NCBI GenBank assembly: GCA_005889395.1
Contig: VBFX01000001.1
Span: forward strand, 1-14,094
Source of the DNA: Chloroflexota bacterium
GTDB lineage: Bacteria; Chloroflexota; Dormibacteria; CF-121
Direction of reading: 5' to 3'
Length of the DNA stretch: 14,094 bases
Under the pieces are notes generated by a model. That model was not told the origin of the DNA. It searched no databases and saw only the letters and a program-made list of their open reading frames with translations. Both the position numbers and the translations under genes were made by a program. This document shows positions 1-6,453 of this stretch, piece after piece (the stretch's first letter is position 1; each line of letters starts with the position of its first letter).

Positions 1-338
1 AGATCCATGGTGGCTTGACCGAGGGTTTCGGTATCGCCTTCATGCAACTGATCACGTTCGATGAGGAAGGCAACTGCCTGGGCTCGAATTTCACCGATTA
101 CCTGCTGCCAACGGCCTGGGAAACGCCGAGGTTCGAGATGGGCGAGACGGTCACGCCGTCACCGCATCACCCGATCGGTGCCAAGGGGGTCGGTGAGTCG
201 GCCACCGTCGGCTCGCCGGCGGCCTTCGTCAATGCGGTCATCGATGCCGTCGGGCACCTGGGAATCACGAACATCGACATGCCGGTTACCTCGGACAAGG
301 TCTGGGAGGCCCTGAACAAGGTCGGAGCCGCGGAGTAG
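1..338 (+). CDS. Molybdenum hydroxylase large subunit (CoxL/XdhB-like), C-terminal fragment
   Basis: The reading frame is open from the first bases (codons from position 3 read I-H-G-G-L-T-E-G-F-G) and ends at TAG 336-338, so this is the last ~110 residues of a gene whose start lies outside the window. The segment H-P-I-G-A-K-G-V-G-E-S (about 170-204) followed by a small-residue P-A-A-F-V-N-A-V stretch is the C-terminal molybdopterin-cytosine-dinucleotide-binding signature of the xanthine dehydrogenase/aldehyde oxidase/CO dehydrogenase large subunit family. These cytoplasmic enzymes hydroxylate a substrate at a Mo centre and pass electrons through FeS and FAD subunits. The XdhC-type gene 8 nt downstream supports the assignment. 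The substrate-deciding active-site loop is outside the window, so CO, purine, nicotinate or aldehyde cannot be chosen; the C-terminus looks more like the form II/BMS CoxL type than form I. The TTG at 15 is internal, not a start. Confidence 0.9.
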   Translation, partial: IHGGLTEGFGIAFMQLITFDEEGNCLGSNFTDYLLPTAWETPRFEMGETVTPSPHHPIGAKGVGESATVGSPAAFVNAVIDAVGHLGITNIDMPVTSDKVWEALNKVGAAE

Positions 339-346
339 GTGTAAGG

Positions 347-1294
347 ATGTCAATTGCGGACGATGTGCTGGACCGGGCGGCGGAGCTACGGCGGCGCGGC
401 GAAACCTTCGTCGTCGCGACCGTCGTCCGGGTCGAGCCGCCGACGTCGGCGCAGGCCGGCGACAAGGCGCTGATCACCGCCGACGGCAAGCTTTGGGGCT
501 GGGTCGGCGGCAGTTGCTCCGAAGGGCTGGTACGGCGCGAGGCGCGGGCCGCGATGGGGGACGGCCAACCGCGCCTCGTCAAGATTGCGCCCGACGAGTC
601 GCCCGATCATCTCCCTGGGGTGGTCTCGCATCTCAGTACCTGCCCCAGCGCCGGCAAACTCGACGTCTTTATCGACCCGCAACTGCCACGACCGCTGCTC
701 CTCGTGGTTGGTGATACCCCAGCCGCCCACACGCTGATCAAGCTGGGCGCGACGATCGGTTACAAGACCTGTGCCGTTCACCCCGGTGCGCGGGCAACCG
801 ACTATCCCGAGGCCGACCGAGTCATCGGGTCCCTCGACCTCGCGCCGGCGGAGCCCAACGCGAGCACCTGGGCCGTCGTCGCCACGATGGGCCACTACGA
901 CGAGGACGCCATCGAGGCGCTCTTACGCTATGACATCGCCTATATCGGCCTGGTCGCCAGCCGCCGCCGGGCTGCCACGGTTCTGGGCGTGCTTCAAGGC
1001 CGAGGTATCAAAGGACTGGAACGTGTTCGGCGCGCGGCGGACAGCGCGGTTGGCAGCTCCCAGGAGGAAATTGCCCTGGCGACGCTCGCCGAGATCGCCG
1101 CCGAGCGTCACGCGCACCAGCGCCACTACGCGATCCCGGCACCGGAGACAGCCATCGATCCAATCTGCGGGATGCAGGTCGAGGTGAAGGGGGCGATGCA
1201 CGCGCTCATGGTGGGGGAGACGACCTATTACTTCTGCGGCGCCGGCTGTCTGGACGCTTTCAGGCTGCGGGAAGCTCAGTCGATTTCAGGCTGA
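347..1294 (+). CDS. XdhC/CoxI-family molybdoenzyme maturation factor with C-terminal YHS domain
   Basis: A 315-aa protein starting 8 nt after the molybdoenzyme stop, so translationally linked; the GTAAGG before ATG 347 is a weak ribosome site. Residues ~10-80 form the XdhC/CoxI N-terminal domain (G-W-V-G-G-S-C-S-E around 51-59, Cys57). Residues ~115-255 form the XdhC C-terminal Rossmann-like domain (L-L-L-V-V-G-D-T-P-A-A at 117-126). Residues 271-306 are a YHS domain (D-P-I-C-G-M, then Y-Y-F-C-G-A-G-C) with Cys274, Cys297 and Cys301. XdhC proteins bind Mo cofactor, help its sulfuration and insert it into XDH-family enzymes; YHS domains are short Cys-containing modules associated with metal binding. 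The Rossmann loop is G-D-T-P-A-A rather than GxGxxG, and the usual P-A-G-L-D-I-G-A segment before E-E-I-A is degenerate (A-A-D-S-A-V-G-S at 230-237). The family call is firm; the exact role of the YHS tail is unknown. Confidence 0.9.
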   Translation: MSIADDVLDRAAELRRRGETFVVATVVRVEPPTSAQAGDKALITADGKLWGWVGGSCSEGLVRREARAAMGDGQPRLVKIAPDESPDHLPGVVSHLSTCPSAGKLDVFIDPQLPRPLLLVVGDTPAAHTLIKLGATIGYKTCAVHPGARATDYPEADRVIGSLDLAPAEPNASTWAVVATMGHYDEDAIEALLRYDIAYIGLVASRRRAATVLGVLQGRGIKGLERVRRAADSAVGSSQEEIALATLAEIAAERHAHQRHYAIPAPETAIDPICGMQVEVKGAMHALMVGETTYYFCGAGCLDAFRLREAQSISG

Positions 1295-1315
1295 CCCTCC
1301 CACTTTGCGACCGTT

Positions 1316-1666
1316 TTAGGACGAACTGATAATCGGACGAACTTCGATCGACCCAACCGCGGCCGACGGGACCTTGGCAGCGTAGGCGATCGCCTCATCC
1401 TTGTTCTTTGCCTCGATGACGTAGAACCCGATGATCTGCTCGGCGCCCGTGGTCGCGGGGCCGGAGGCGGTTTTCGTCGATCCGTTGCGGACGCGAACCG
1501 TGGTTGCCGTCTTCGACGGCTGGACCGGGTCGCCACCCTTGAACATGCCGCGCCCTGACAACTCCTCGTAATAGCGACCGAAGGCGGCCTGCTGCTGCTC
1601 CATTTGCGGGCTATCCGAGGCAGGCATTTTCGATTCGTCGGCGTACAGCAGATACAGAAATTTCAT
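1316..1666 (-). CDS. YCII-domain (YciI/DGPF-type) protein
   Basis: A 116-aa cytoplasmic protein opening M-K-F-L-Y-L-L-Y-A-D-E-S, the usual first strand of YCII-related (PF03795) proteins, and ending with an I-I-G-F-Y-V-I-E-A strand, a K-D-E-A-I-A-Y-A-A helix and an I-E-V-R-P-I strand typical of this ferredoxin-like fold. ATG 1666 is chosen because AAGGAGAGG lies just upstream on the minus strand and the domain begins there; the frame stays open to 1849, but that extension is low-complexity Arg/Gly sequence overlapping another gene. It follows the DUF1059-like gene by 23 nt and probably shares its mRNA. The stop faces the XdhC gene stop across 21 nt. The biochemical function of this subgroup is not established; many members sit near regulators, here a SARP-like gene. 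Confidence 0.88.
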   Translation of the reverse strand: MKFLYLLYADESKMPASDSPQMEQQQAAFGRYYEELSGRGMFKGGDPVQPSKTATTVRVRNGSTKTASGPATTGAEQIIGFYVIEAKNKDEAIAYAAKVPSAAVGSIEVRPIISSS

Positions 1667-1689
1667 GTCCTCTCCTTGTTGTTTTTGAT

Positions 1690-1842
1690 CTACGCGGGTC
1701 TGGCCTGGGCGAGCACCTGGTCCCTGGTGACGCCCTCCATGTTGTGGACCTGCTTGGCGTGCTGCTGGACGCCGGCCACCAGCTTCGCCTCGTCGTCCGT
1801 CTGGAGCGACCAGCCGCATTCGCATTCGACGCGCTTCTGCAT
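1690..1842 (-). CDS. Small DUF1059-like protein (50 aa)
   Basis: Reading the minus strand from ATG 1842 gives a 50-aa protein beginning M-Q-K-R-V-E-C-E-C-G-W, followed by a helix with V-Q-Q-H-A-K-Q-V-H and ending at TAG 1690-1692. AGGAGG sits 7 nt before the ATG, which is strong support for translation. The order (Cys-x-Cys-G-W near the N-terminus, acidic linker, helix with H-A-K-x-x-H, then V-T-x-x-Q-V-L-A) matches DUF1059 proteins, usually 50-65 aa and of unknown function. Cys7, Cys9 and the two His residues could bind a metal, which is inference. It is the first gene of a two-gene operon with the YCII-domain gene (23-nt gap) and is divergent from the SARP-like regulator. It is short enough to be missed by gene callers with a 60-aa cutoff. 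Confidence 0.82.
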   Translation of the reverse strand: MQKRVECECGWSLQTDDEAKLVAGVQQHAKQVHNMEGVTRDQVLAQARPA

Positions 1843-1919
1843 TCCGCACCTCCTCGAGAGATTAGACCCGGGTCCTTAAGATCATCGCTGGACGCCTTTG
1901 GCGAATGTTTGGAGGGTCA
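1843..1919. promoter_or_regulatory. Divergent intergenic region with a 10-bp palindrome
   Basis: This 77-bp gap must hold the promoters of both the DUF1059/YCII operon (leftward) and the SARP-like gene (rightward). It contains a perfect palindrome GACCCGGGTC at 1865-1874 and a CTTAAG at 1875-1880. I could not assign convincing -35/-10 pairs on either strand. The palindrome is a possible operator, but a 10-bp palindrome also occurs by chance in GC-rich DNA. Confidence 0.3.
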
Positions 1920-2681
1920 TTGCTTCGTATCTATCTGGCCGGTGAGGTGGCCGTCGAGCGCGACGATCTATTGCTGCGCGACGCGGACCTTCCCGGCCGG
2001 CAGGGGCGCCTGGCGCTCGTCTACCTGGTCGCCGAGCGCGAGCGGGTGGTATCCCAGTCCGAGCTTGCCGAGCTGCTCTGGCCCGATTCGCTTCCACCGT
2101 CCTGGCAGGTCGCGCTGAGCGCGGTGATCAGCAAGCTCCGCCAGAAGCTGTCGAGCCTGGGGCTGGACCGGGACCGGATCATCGCCAACGCGTTTCGCTG
2201 CTATCAGTTCCGGCCACCGGCCGAGACATGGATCGATCTCGAGGCCGCGGCCGACGCCCTGCACCAGGCCGAGGGCGCCCTGATCGCCAACCAACTGGAG
2301 GCGGCCTACGGGCCAGCGCTCATCGCGACGACGATCGCCCGCCGCCCGTTCCTCGTCGGTGAAGATGCCGCGTGGGTGACGAGCCGCCGAGAGCGTCTTC
2401 GTGATCTCCTGGTTCGCGCGCTCGACTGCCGGGTCGAGGCCCTGGTGTGGAACGGCGAGCTCGCTCTCGCACAGGACCAGGCGCGAGCGGCCGTCGACCT
2501 CGAACCATACCGCGAGTCCGGTTATCGCCGGCTGATGCAGGTGCTCGTCCGGCGCGGCGACCGCGCCGAGGCGGTGCGGATCTACCAGCAGTGCCGCCGG
2601 CGGCTCGCCGAGGAGCTGGGCGTGGCGCCGTCCAACGAAACGGAATCGCTCCTCCGGCAACTGCTCGGCAGCACCGCCTGA
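1920..2681 (+). CDS. Short SARP-like transcriptional regulator (winged helix + BTAD)
   Basis: A 253-aa protein. Residues ~1-90 are an OmpR-type winged helix (trans_reg_C-like): opening strand L-R-I-Y-L-A-G-E-V, then R-Q-G-R-L-A-L-V-Y-L-V, L-A-E-L-L-W-P, and the recognition segment A-L-S-A-V-I-S-K-L-R-Q-K-L. Residues ~95-250 are a bacterial transcriptional activation domain made of TPR-like helices (E-R-L-R-D-L-L-V-R-A-L, then D-L-E-P-Y-R-E-S-G-Y-R-R-L-M, and L-A-E-E-L-G-V-A-P). SARP/AfsR-type proteins activate transcription by binding direct repeats near the -35 region. This is the short form without an attached NB-ARC or TPR signalling module. TTG 1920 is preferred because GGAGGG (1911-1916) precedes it and the domain begins there; ATG 1905 in frame has no ribosome site. 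Targets are unknown; the divergent DUF1059/YCII operon is the nearest candidate. Its stop is 9 nt from that of ftsH, tail to tail. Confidence 0.87.
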   Translation: MLRIYLAGEVAVERDDLLLRDADLPGRQGRLALVYLVAERERVVSQSELAELLWPDSLPPSWQVALSAVISKLRQKLSSLGLDRDRIIANAFRCYQFRPPAETWIDLEAAADALHQAEGALIANQLEAAYGPALIATTIARRPFLVGEDAAWVTSRRERLRDLLVRALDCRVEALVWNGELALAQDQARAAVDLEPYRESGYRRLMQVLVRRGDRAEAVRIYQQCRRRLAEELGVAPSNETESLLRQLLGSTA

Positions 2682-2690
2682 CGATCAGCC

Positions 2691-4607
2691 CTACGCCCGG
2701 GTGACCTCGGAACCGACCTCGTCCTTCGCCAGGTCGCCGTCGTGCGAGGAGCCGTTGGCGGGAAGTGCCGGCGCGATCGTCGGATGCGCGGTCGGCGGCT
2801 TGCTGATTCCAGCGGCCGCATAGATCTCGTCCTGATCGAGCGTGTCCTTCTTCAGCACGGCCTCGGCGAGGCGATCGAGACGATCGCGATTCTCCGTCAG
2901 CAGCCGCGCCGCTTCCCGGTGGCACTCGTCCACGATCCGGCGGACTTCCTCGTCGAGGAGCTTCGCCGTTTCCTCACTGAAGTGCTGGGCGGCCACCGCT
3001 CCGTCGCCCGGCTCCGTCAGATTGAGCGGGCCGAGCTTCGGTGACATCCCGAAGCGCGCCACCATGGAGCGCGCGATTTGATTGACCTGCTGAAGATCGC
3101 TTTCCGCGCCGGTCGTCACCGCGCCATAGGCGACCTCCTCGGCCGCCCGGCCACCGAGTGCGAGCGTGATCCGTCCGCGCAGGTAGCTCTCCGGATAGTT
3201 GTACCGGTCGTCGATCGGCTGGCTGTAGGTGGAGCCGAGCGACAACCCGCGCGGCACGATCGTCAGCTTTTTCACCGGGTCCGCTCCCGGGACCAGCAGG
3301 CCCATCAGCGCATGGCCGGACTCGTGGTAGGCGATCAGCCGTTTTTCGTCGGCGCCGAGCACGATCGGCCGGCGAAGGCCAAGAACCGATCGTTCGATCG
3401 CCTCGTCGAAATCCTCGCGGGTCACGGCGGTCCTGCCCTTGCGGGCGGCGACCAGCGCCGCTTCGTTGACGATGTTGCGCAGGTCGGCGCCGACGAAGCC
3501 GGCAGTCGCGCCGGCGATATCGCCGAGGTTGACATCAGGAGCGAGGGAGACATTGCGGGTATGGATCTTGAGGATCGCCTCGCGGCCCGTTTTGTCCGGC
3601 GCGTTGACCGTCACCCGGCGATCGAATCGGCCGGGACGCAACAGCGCGGGATCCAGCACCTCGGGCCGATTCGTGGCGGCCAGCACGACGACGTTCTGAT
3701 TCGGGGTGAAGCCATCCATCTCGGTCAGGATCTGGTTCAGGGTCTGCTCGCGCTCGTCGTTCGCGCCGAACGTGGCTGATGACGCGCGTGCCCGGCCGAT
3801 GGCGTCGAGCTCATCGATAAAGATGATGCTCGGAGCGGCCGCTTTGGCCTTCGCGAAGAGATCGCGGACGCGGGCCGCGCCGACACCGACGATGGCCTCG
3901 ACGAACTCCGATGCGGAAAGGCTGAAGAATGGCCGGTTCGATTCGCCCGCGACCGCCCGCGCCAGCAACGTCTTGCCGGTGCCCGGCGCGCCCACCAGCA
4001 GGATGCCATGCGGGATCTGGGCCCCGAGGCGCTGATACTTCTCTGGCATCTTGAGGAAGTCGACGACCTCGGCTAGGTCCTGCTTGGCCTCCTCGATGCC
4101 GGCGACGTCGGCAAACGTGATGCGTGTCCCCGAGTCTGCTGTGTAGAGGGTGGCCTTGCTCTGGCCGAAGGCTCCGAGAAAGCCGCCCGGCCCTGCCCCC
4201 GCCGTCCGCCGGCTCAGGTAGAGAAAGCCGCCGATCAGCAGCAGGGCCGGCCCGAAGCTGAACAGCAACGTCAGGAGGGGCGATCCTCCCGAGCCGGGAG
4301 GCGTCGCGCTGATCGGGACAGTATGCTGCTCGAGGAGCGCTTCGAGGTTGTCCGTCGCGAAGGCCGGCCGCTCGGTCTGAAAGAGCGTGCCACTCGCGGA
4401 CCCGGCGGTTACGGATTTCTTGAAGTCACCCTGGATGGAGTTGGCCTGCGCGGTGATGTCGATGGAGACCAGGTAGTTCAGGACTAAGAGGACGACGAGG
4501 TAAATCCAGAAGCCCCGGCTGCGCCAGAAAGGCGTTGGGGCTCCGGGTTTGGCCGGCGTGGTTCCACGCCCAGGAAGCAATGGTCGTTTGGTCGGGCTCG
4601 AAGCCAA
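2691..4607 (-). CDS. ftsH: ATP-dependent zinc metalloprotease FtsH
   Basis: A 638-aa membrane AAA+ protease that degrades misfolded membrane proteins and selected cytosolic regulators. Features in order: membrane helix ~33-48, extracytoplasmic segment ~49-108, second helix ~110-131, Walker A G-A-P-G-T-G-K-T (206-213), Walker B I-I-F-I-D-E (261-266), second region of homology ending G-R-F-D-R-R (326-331), zinc site H-E-S-G-H (428-432) with the third ligand probably Asp504 in A-E-S-D-L. All catalytic residues are present and the length is normal. The start is TTG 4607, preceded on the minus strand by GAGGGG with a 6-nt spacer; the frame is open to 4892, but that part lies over the divergent small membrane gene. 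The pore loop reads F-V-E-A-I-V-G-V-G, with Ile239 where E. coli FtsH has Phe228. The last ~38 residues form a loose Pro/Ala/acidic tail. Confidence 0.97.
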   Translation of the reverse strand: MASSPTKRPLLPGRGTTPAKPGAPTPFWRSRGFWIYLVVLLVLNYLVSIDITAQANSIQGDFKKSVTAGSASGTLFQTERPAFATDNLEALLEQHTVPISATPPGSGGSPLLTLLFSFGPALLLIGGFLYLSRRTAGAGPGGFLGAFGQSKATLYTADSGTRITFADVAGIEEAKQDLAEVVDFLKMPEKYQRLGAQIPHGILLVGAPGTGKTLLARAVAGESNRPFFSLSASEFVEAIVGVGAARVRDLFAKAKAAAPSIIFIDELDAIGRARASSATFGANDEREQTLNQILTEMDGFTPNQNVVVLAATNRPEVLDPALLRPGRFDRRVTVNAPDKTGREAILKIHTRNVSLAPDVNLGDIAGATAGFVGADLRNIVNEAALVAARKGRTAVTREDFDEAIERSVLGLRRPIVLGADEKRLIAYHESGHALMGLLVPGADPVKKLTIVPRGLSLGSTYSQPIDDRYNYPESYLRGRITLALGGRAAEEVAYGAVTTGAESDLQQVNQIARSMVARFGMSPKLGPLNLTEPGDGAVAAQHFSEETAKLLDEEVRRIVDECHREAARLLTENRDRLDRLAEAVLKKDTLDQDEIYAAAGISKPPTAHPTIAPALPANGSSHDGDLAKDEVGSEVTRA

Positions 4608-4636
4608 CTCGTTCCCCTCGCGTTCGACTCTACACC

Positions 4637-4665
4637 TTGGCAAATGGTACGGATGATGGTATGAT
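4637..4665 (+). promoter_or_regulatory. Vegetative-type promoter of the GlsB-like gene
   Basis: TTGGCA (4637-4642) and TATGAT (4660-4665) are separated by 17 nt, each matching five of six bases of the sigma70/sigmaA consensus at ideal spacing. A start near 4672 would give a ~33-nt leader before ATG 4705. On the other strand TATCAT (4666-4661) with a poor TTTAGT 16 nt upstream could serve ftsH, so the two -10 boxes would overlap; that half is weak. Confidence 0.68.
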
Positions 4666-4704
4666 ATTGTGATAGCGGGACTACTAAATAATTGGAGGCT
4701 TGAT

Positions 4705-4989
4705 ATGACGTTTACGCATCTGATCGTCTTGCTCCTGGTCGGCGCCGTCGCCGGATTGATCGGCGAACGACTGGTGGGCCGTGGCATGCCCGGTGGAGTG
4801 CTAGGTGCGATCGTCGCCGGGCTGGTCGGTGCTTGGTTGATGGTCGACGTCCTGCATCTCGTGATCGCCCCGGAGTTGTCGCTGGGGGGCATCCCGATTC
4901 TCTCGGCGATTCTTGGCGCCGCTATCGTGGTCTTGCTGTTCAGCCTGGTTGCGGGCGGAAGCTTCGCTCGCGGCTGGGGCCGCCGCTAA
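4705..4989 (+). CDS. GlsB/YeaQ/YmgE-family small membrane protein
   Basis: A 94-aa, strongly hydrophobic protein with three predicted membrane helices (~4-22, 29-52, 63-84) and a short basic tail ending G-W-G-R-R. The Gly-rich first hairpin (G-A-V-A-G-L-I-G-E-R-L-V-G-R-G, then G-G-V-L-G-A-I-V-A-G-L-V-G-A) is the hallmark of the transglycosylase-associated/YeaQ/YmgE (PF04226) family. Despite that name no enzymatic activity is established; homologues are often induced by stress. ATG 4705 has GGAGG with a 6-nt spacer; the frame is open from 4669 but only this start has a ribosome site. It is a single-gene unit between a strong promoter and a stem-loop, divergent from ftsH, so a link to envelope quality control is plausible but inferred. 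Confidence 0.9.
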   Translation: MTFTHLIVLLLVGAVAGLIGERLVGRGMPGGVLGAIVAGLVGAWLMVDVLHLVIAPELSLGGIPILSAILGAAIVVLLFSLVAGGSFARGWGRR

Positions 4990-5007
4990 CAGTCGCCGCG
5001 GACGCGC

Positions 5008-5033
5008 GGGGGCCCGCCGACGAGCGGGCCCTC
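5008..5033 (+). terminator. Stem-loop after the GlsB-like gene, probable terminator
   Basis: GGGCCCGC (5010-5017) pairs perfectly with GCGGGCCC (5024-5031) around a 6-nt loop, and one G-T plus one G-C pair extend the stem. It begins 18 nt after the stop. It lacks a clear T-tract (TCCCCTGAGG follows), so it may be a weak intrinsic terminator or an mRNA 3'-end stabiliser. Confidence 0.5.
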
Positions 5034-5047
5034 CCCTGAGGCCTTCC

Positions 5048-5077
5048 TTGTAATTCGGCGCGTCTTCGACGTACACT
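5048..5077 (+). promoter_or_regulatory. Candidate promoter of the CUT1 sugar importer operon
   Basis: TTGTAA (5048-5053) and TACACT (5072-5077) each match four of six consensus bases and are 18 nt apart. Transcription would start near 5084, leaving a ~45-nt leader before ATG 5130. This is the best pair in the gap; no operator is evident. Confidence 0.4.
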
Positions 5078-5083
5078 CTCGCT

Positions 5084-5106
5084 GCCGCCTTTGGGGATAT
5101 GGCGGC
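5084..5106 (+). other. Possible 5'-end mRNA stem-loop of the binding-protein transcript
   Basis: GCCGCC (5084-5089) can pair with GGCGGC (5101-5106) across an 11-nt loop. If the promoter at 5048-5077 is right, the transcript would begin with this hairpin, an arrangement known to slow decay of some abundant mRNAs. The ribosome site (5118-5127) stays outside the stem. Confidence 0.3.
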
Positions 5107-5129
5107 GCCTATTCAAGGGAGGAGGAGAC

Positions 5130-6437
5130 ATGGGGAACGAGCGTTGGAGTCGCCGTCAATTCGTCAGTCGCGCTGGCAAGACGGCCGGGGGCGTCGTCCT
5201 TGGCCTCAGCTTCGCGGACTTCCTGGCCGCCTGCGGGGCGTCGCAGGCTCCCGCAGCCGGGGGCGGAAAGCTAGAGATTTTCAGTTGGTGGACCGCGGGC
5301 GGCGAAGCTGATGGGCTCGCCGAGATGTTCAAGATCTACAAAAAGAACTATGCGGGCGTGGAGATCGTCAACGCCACCGTGGCGGGCGGCGCAGGAACCA
5401 ACGCCAAGGCCGTGCTCAAGACGCGCATGGAAGGTGGAAAGCCGCCCGACAGTTTCCAGGTCCACGCCGGCCAGGAGCTGATCAGCACCTGGGTAAAAGC
5501 CGGGAAGATGGAGCCGATCACCAGCGTCTGGAAGAGCCAAGGCTGGGACAACACGATCCCCAAGGACCTCAAGGACATCGTCAGTTCGAGCGGCGACGTC
5601 TGGTCGGTCCCGGTCAACGTCCATCGCGGCAATGCGCTCTGGTACAACAAGAAGATCCTCGACGACAACAGCATCACGCCGCCGACCACGATGGATGATT
5701 TCCTGTCGGCACTCGGCAAGCTGAAGGCGAAGGTGCAGGCACCCCTGGCGCTCGGCTCGAGCGGTAACTGGCAGGTGCAGATGTTGCTGGAAAACAACAT
5801 CCTCGCCGCGGGTGGTCCTGACTTCTACAAGCAGGTGTTCTCGGGCAAGGCGTCCTTCACCGACGCCAACGTCAAGCAGGCGCTCTCGTGGATCAAATCG
5901 ATGCTCAACTACGTCAACTCCGACCACCCGACGCTGGGATGGGACGATGCCGACAAGCGGCTGATCAGCGGGACCTCGGCCTTCAACATCATGGGTGACT
6001 GGGCCAAGGGCTATTTCACCGCCGCCAGCTGGGTCCCCAACAAGGACTTCGGCGCGGCCCCGTCCCCGGGGACGACCGGCAAATACGTGATCGTCTGCGA
6101 TACCTTCGGCCTGCCGAAGGGCGCCCCGGACCGCGCCAACGCGATCAACTGGATCAAGGTCTGCGGCTCGCAGGAGGGCCAGGCCGCCTTCAATCCCAAG
6201 AAGGGATCGATTCCCGCGCGAACGGACGTGTCGGCCAGCATTTTCGATCCCATCGCCCAGCAGTTCATCGCCGAGTTCAAGACCGATGCGCTCGTGCCCA
6301 GTTCGGCACATGGCTCAGCGACCCCCGATGCGTTTGCCTCGGGCGTCAACGACGAGATGGGCCAGTTCGTGATCAACAAGGACGTCAACAAGACGGCCAG
6401 CAACCTGCAGAAGCTCTCCGACGAATTCCTGAAGTAG
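5130..6437 (+). CDS. Sugar ABC transporter (CUT1) substrate-binding lipoprotein, probable glucose/mannose type
   Basis: A 435-aa family 1 extracellular solute-binding protein. The N-terminus has a twin-arginine motif S-R-R-Q-F-V (7-12), a hydrophobic stretch and lipobox L-A-A-C with Cys35 as lipidation site, so it is probably exported folded by Tat and anchored outside the membrane. The mature part (L-E-I-F-S-W-W near 48-54, G-G-A-G-T-N-A-K-A-V-L-K-T-R at 86-99, V-H-A-G at 111-114, F-N-I-M-G-D-W-A near the middle, A-P-S-P-G-T, then F-G-L-P-K-G-A) strongly resembles, from memory, the Thermus thermophilus glucose/galactose-binding protein, so a hexose ligand is likely. ATG 5130 is chosen because GGGAGGAGGAG precedes it and the signal peptide begins there; the frame is open from 5091. 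It is the first gene of a three-gene operon with two permeases. Ligand identity is inferred. Confidence 0.93.
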   Translation: MGNERWSRRQFVSRAGKTAGGVVLGLSFADFLAACGASQAPAAGGGKLEIFSWWTAGGEADGLAEMFKIYKKNYAGVEIVNATVAGGAGTNAKAVLKTRMEGGKPPDSFQVHAGQELISTWVKAGKMEPITSVWKSQGWDNTIPKDLKDIVSSSGDVWSVPVNVHRGNALWYNKKILDDNSITPPTTMDDFLSALGKLKAKVQAPLALGSSGNWQVQMLLENNILAAGGPDFYKQVFSGKASFTDANVKQALSWIKSMLNYVNSDHPTLGWDDADKRLISGTSAFNIMGDWAKGYFTAASWVPNKDFGAAPSPGTTGKYVIVCDTFGLPKGAPDRANAINWIKVCGSQEGQAAFNPKKGSIPARTDVSASIFDPIAQQFIAEFKTDALVPSSAHGSATPDAFASGVNDEMGQFVINKDVNKTASNLQKLSDEFLK

Positions 6438-6453
6438 ACCTGGCGAATCGCTG

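Noticed and set aside
1667..1849. N-terminal extension of the YCII-domain gene to 1849
   Set aside because: The extension is Arg/Gly-rich nonsense overlapping the DUF1059-like gene; a strong ribosome site sits before ATG 1666.
1861..1866. TCTAAT as -10 box for the DUF1059-like operon (minus strand)
   Set aside because: Transcription would start inside or right next to the ribosome site, leaving almost no leader, and no -35 fits.
5008..5033. Strong intrinsic terminator claim for the stem after the GlsB-like gene
   Set aside because: The stem is good but no T-tract follows, so it is reported only as a probable terminator.
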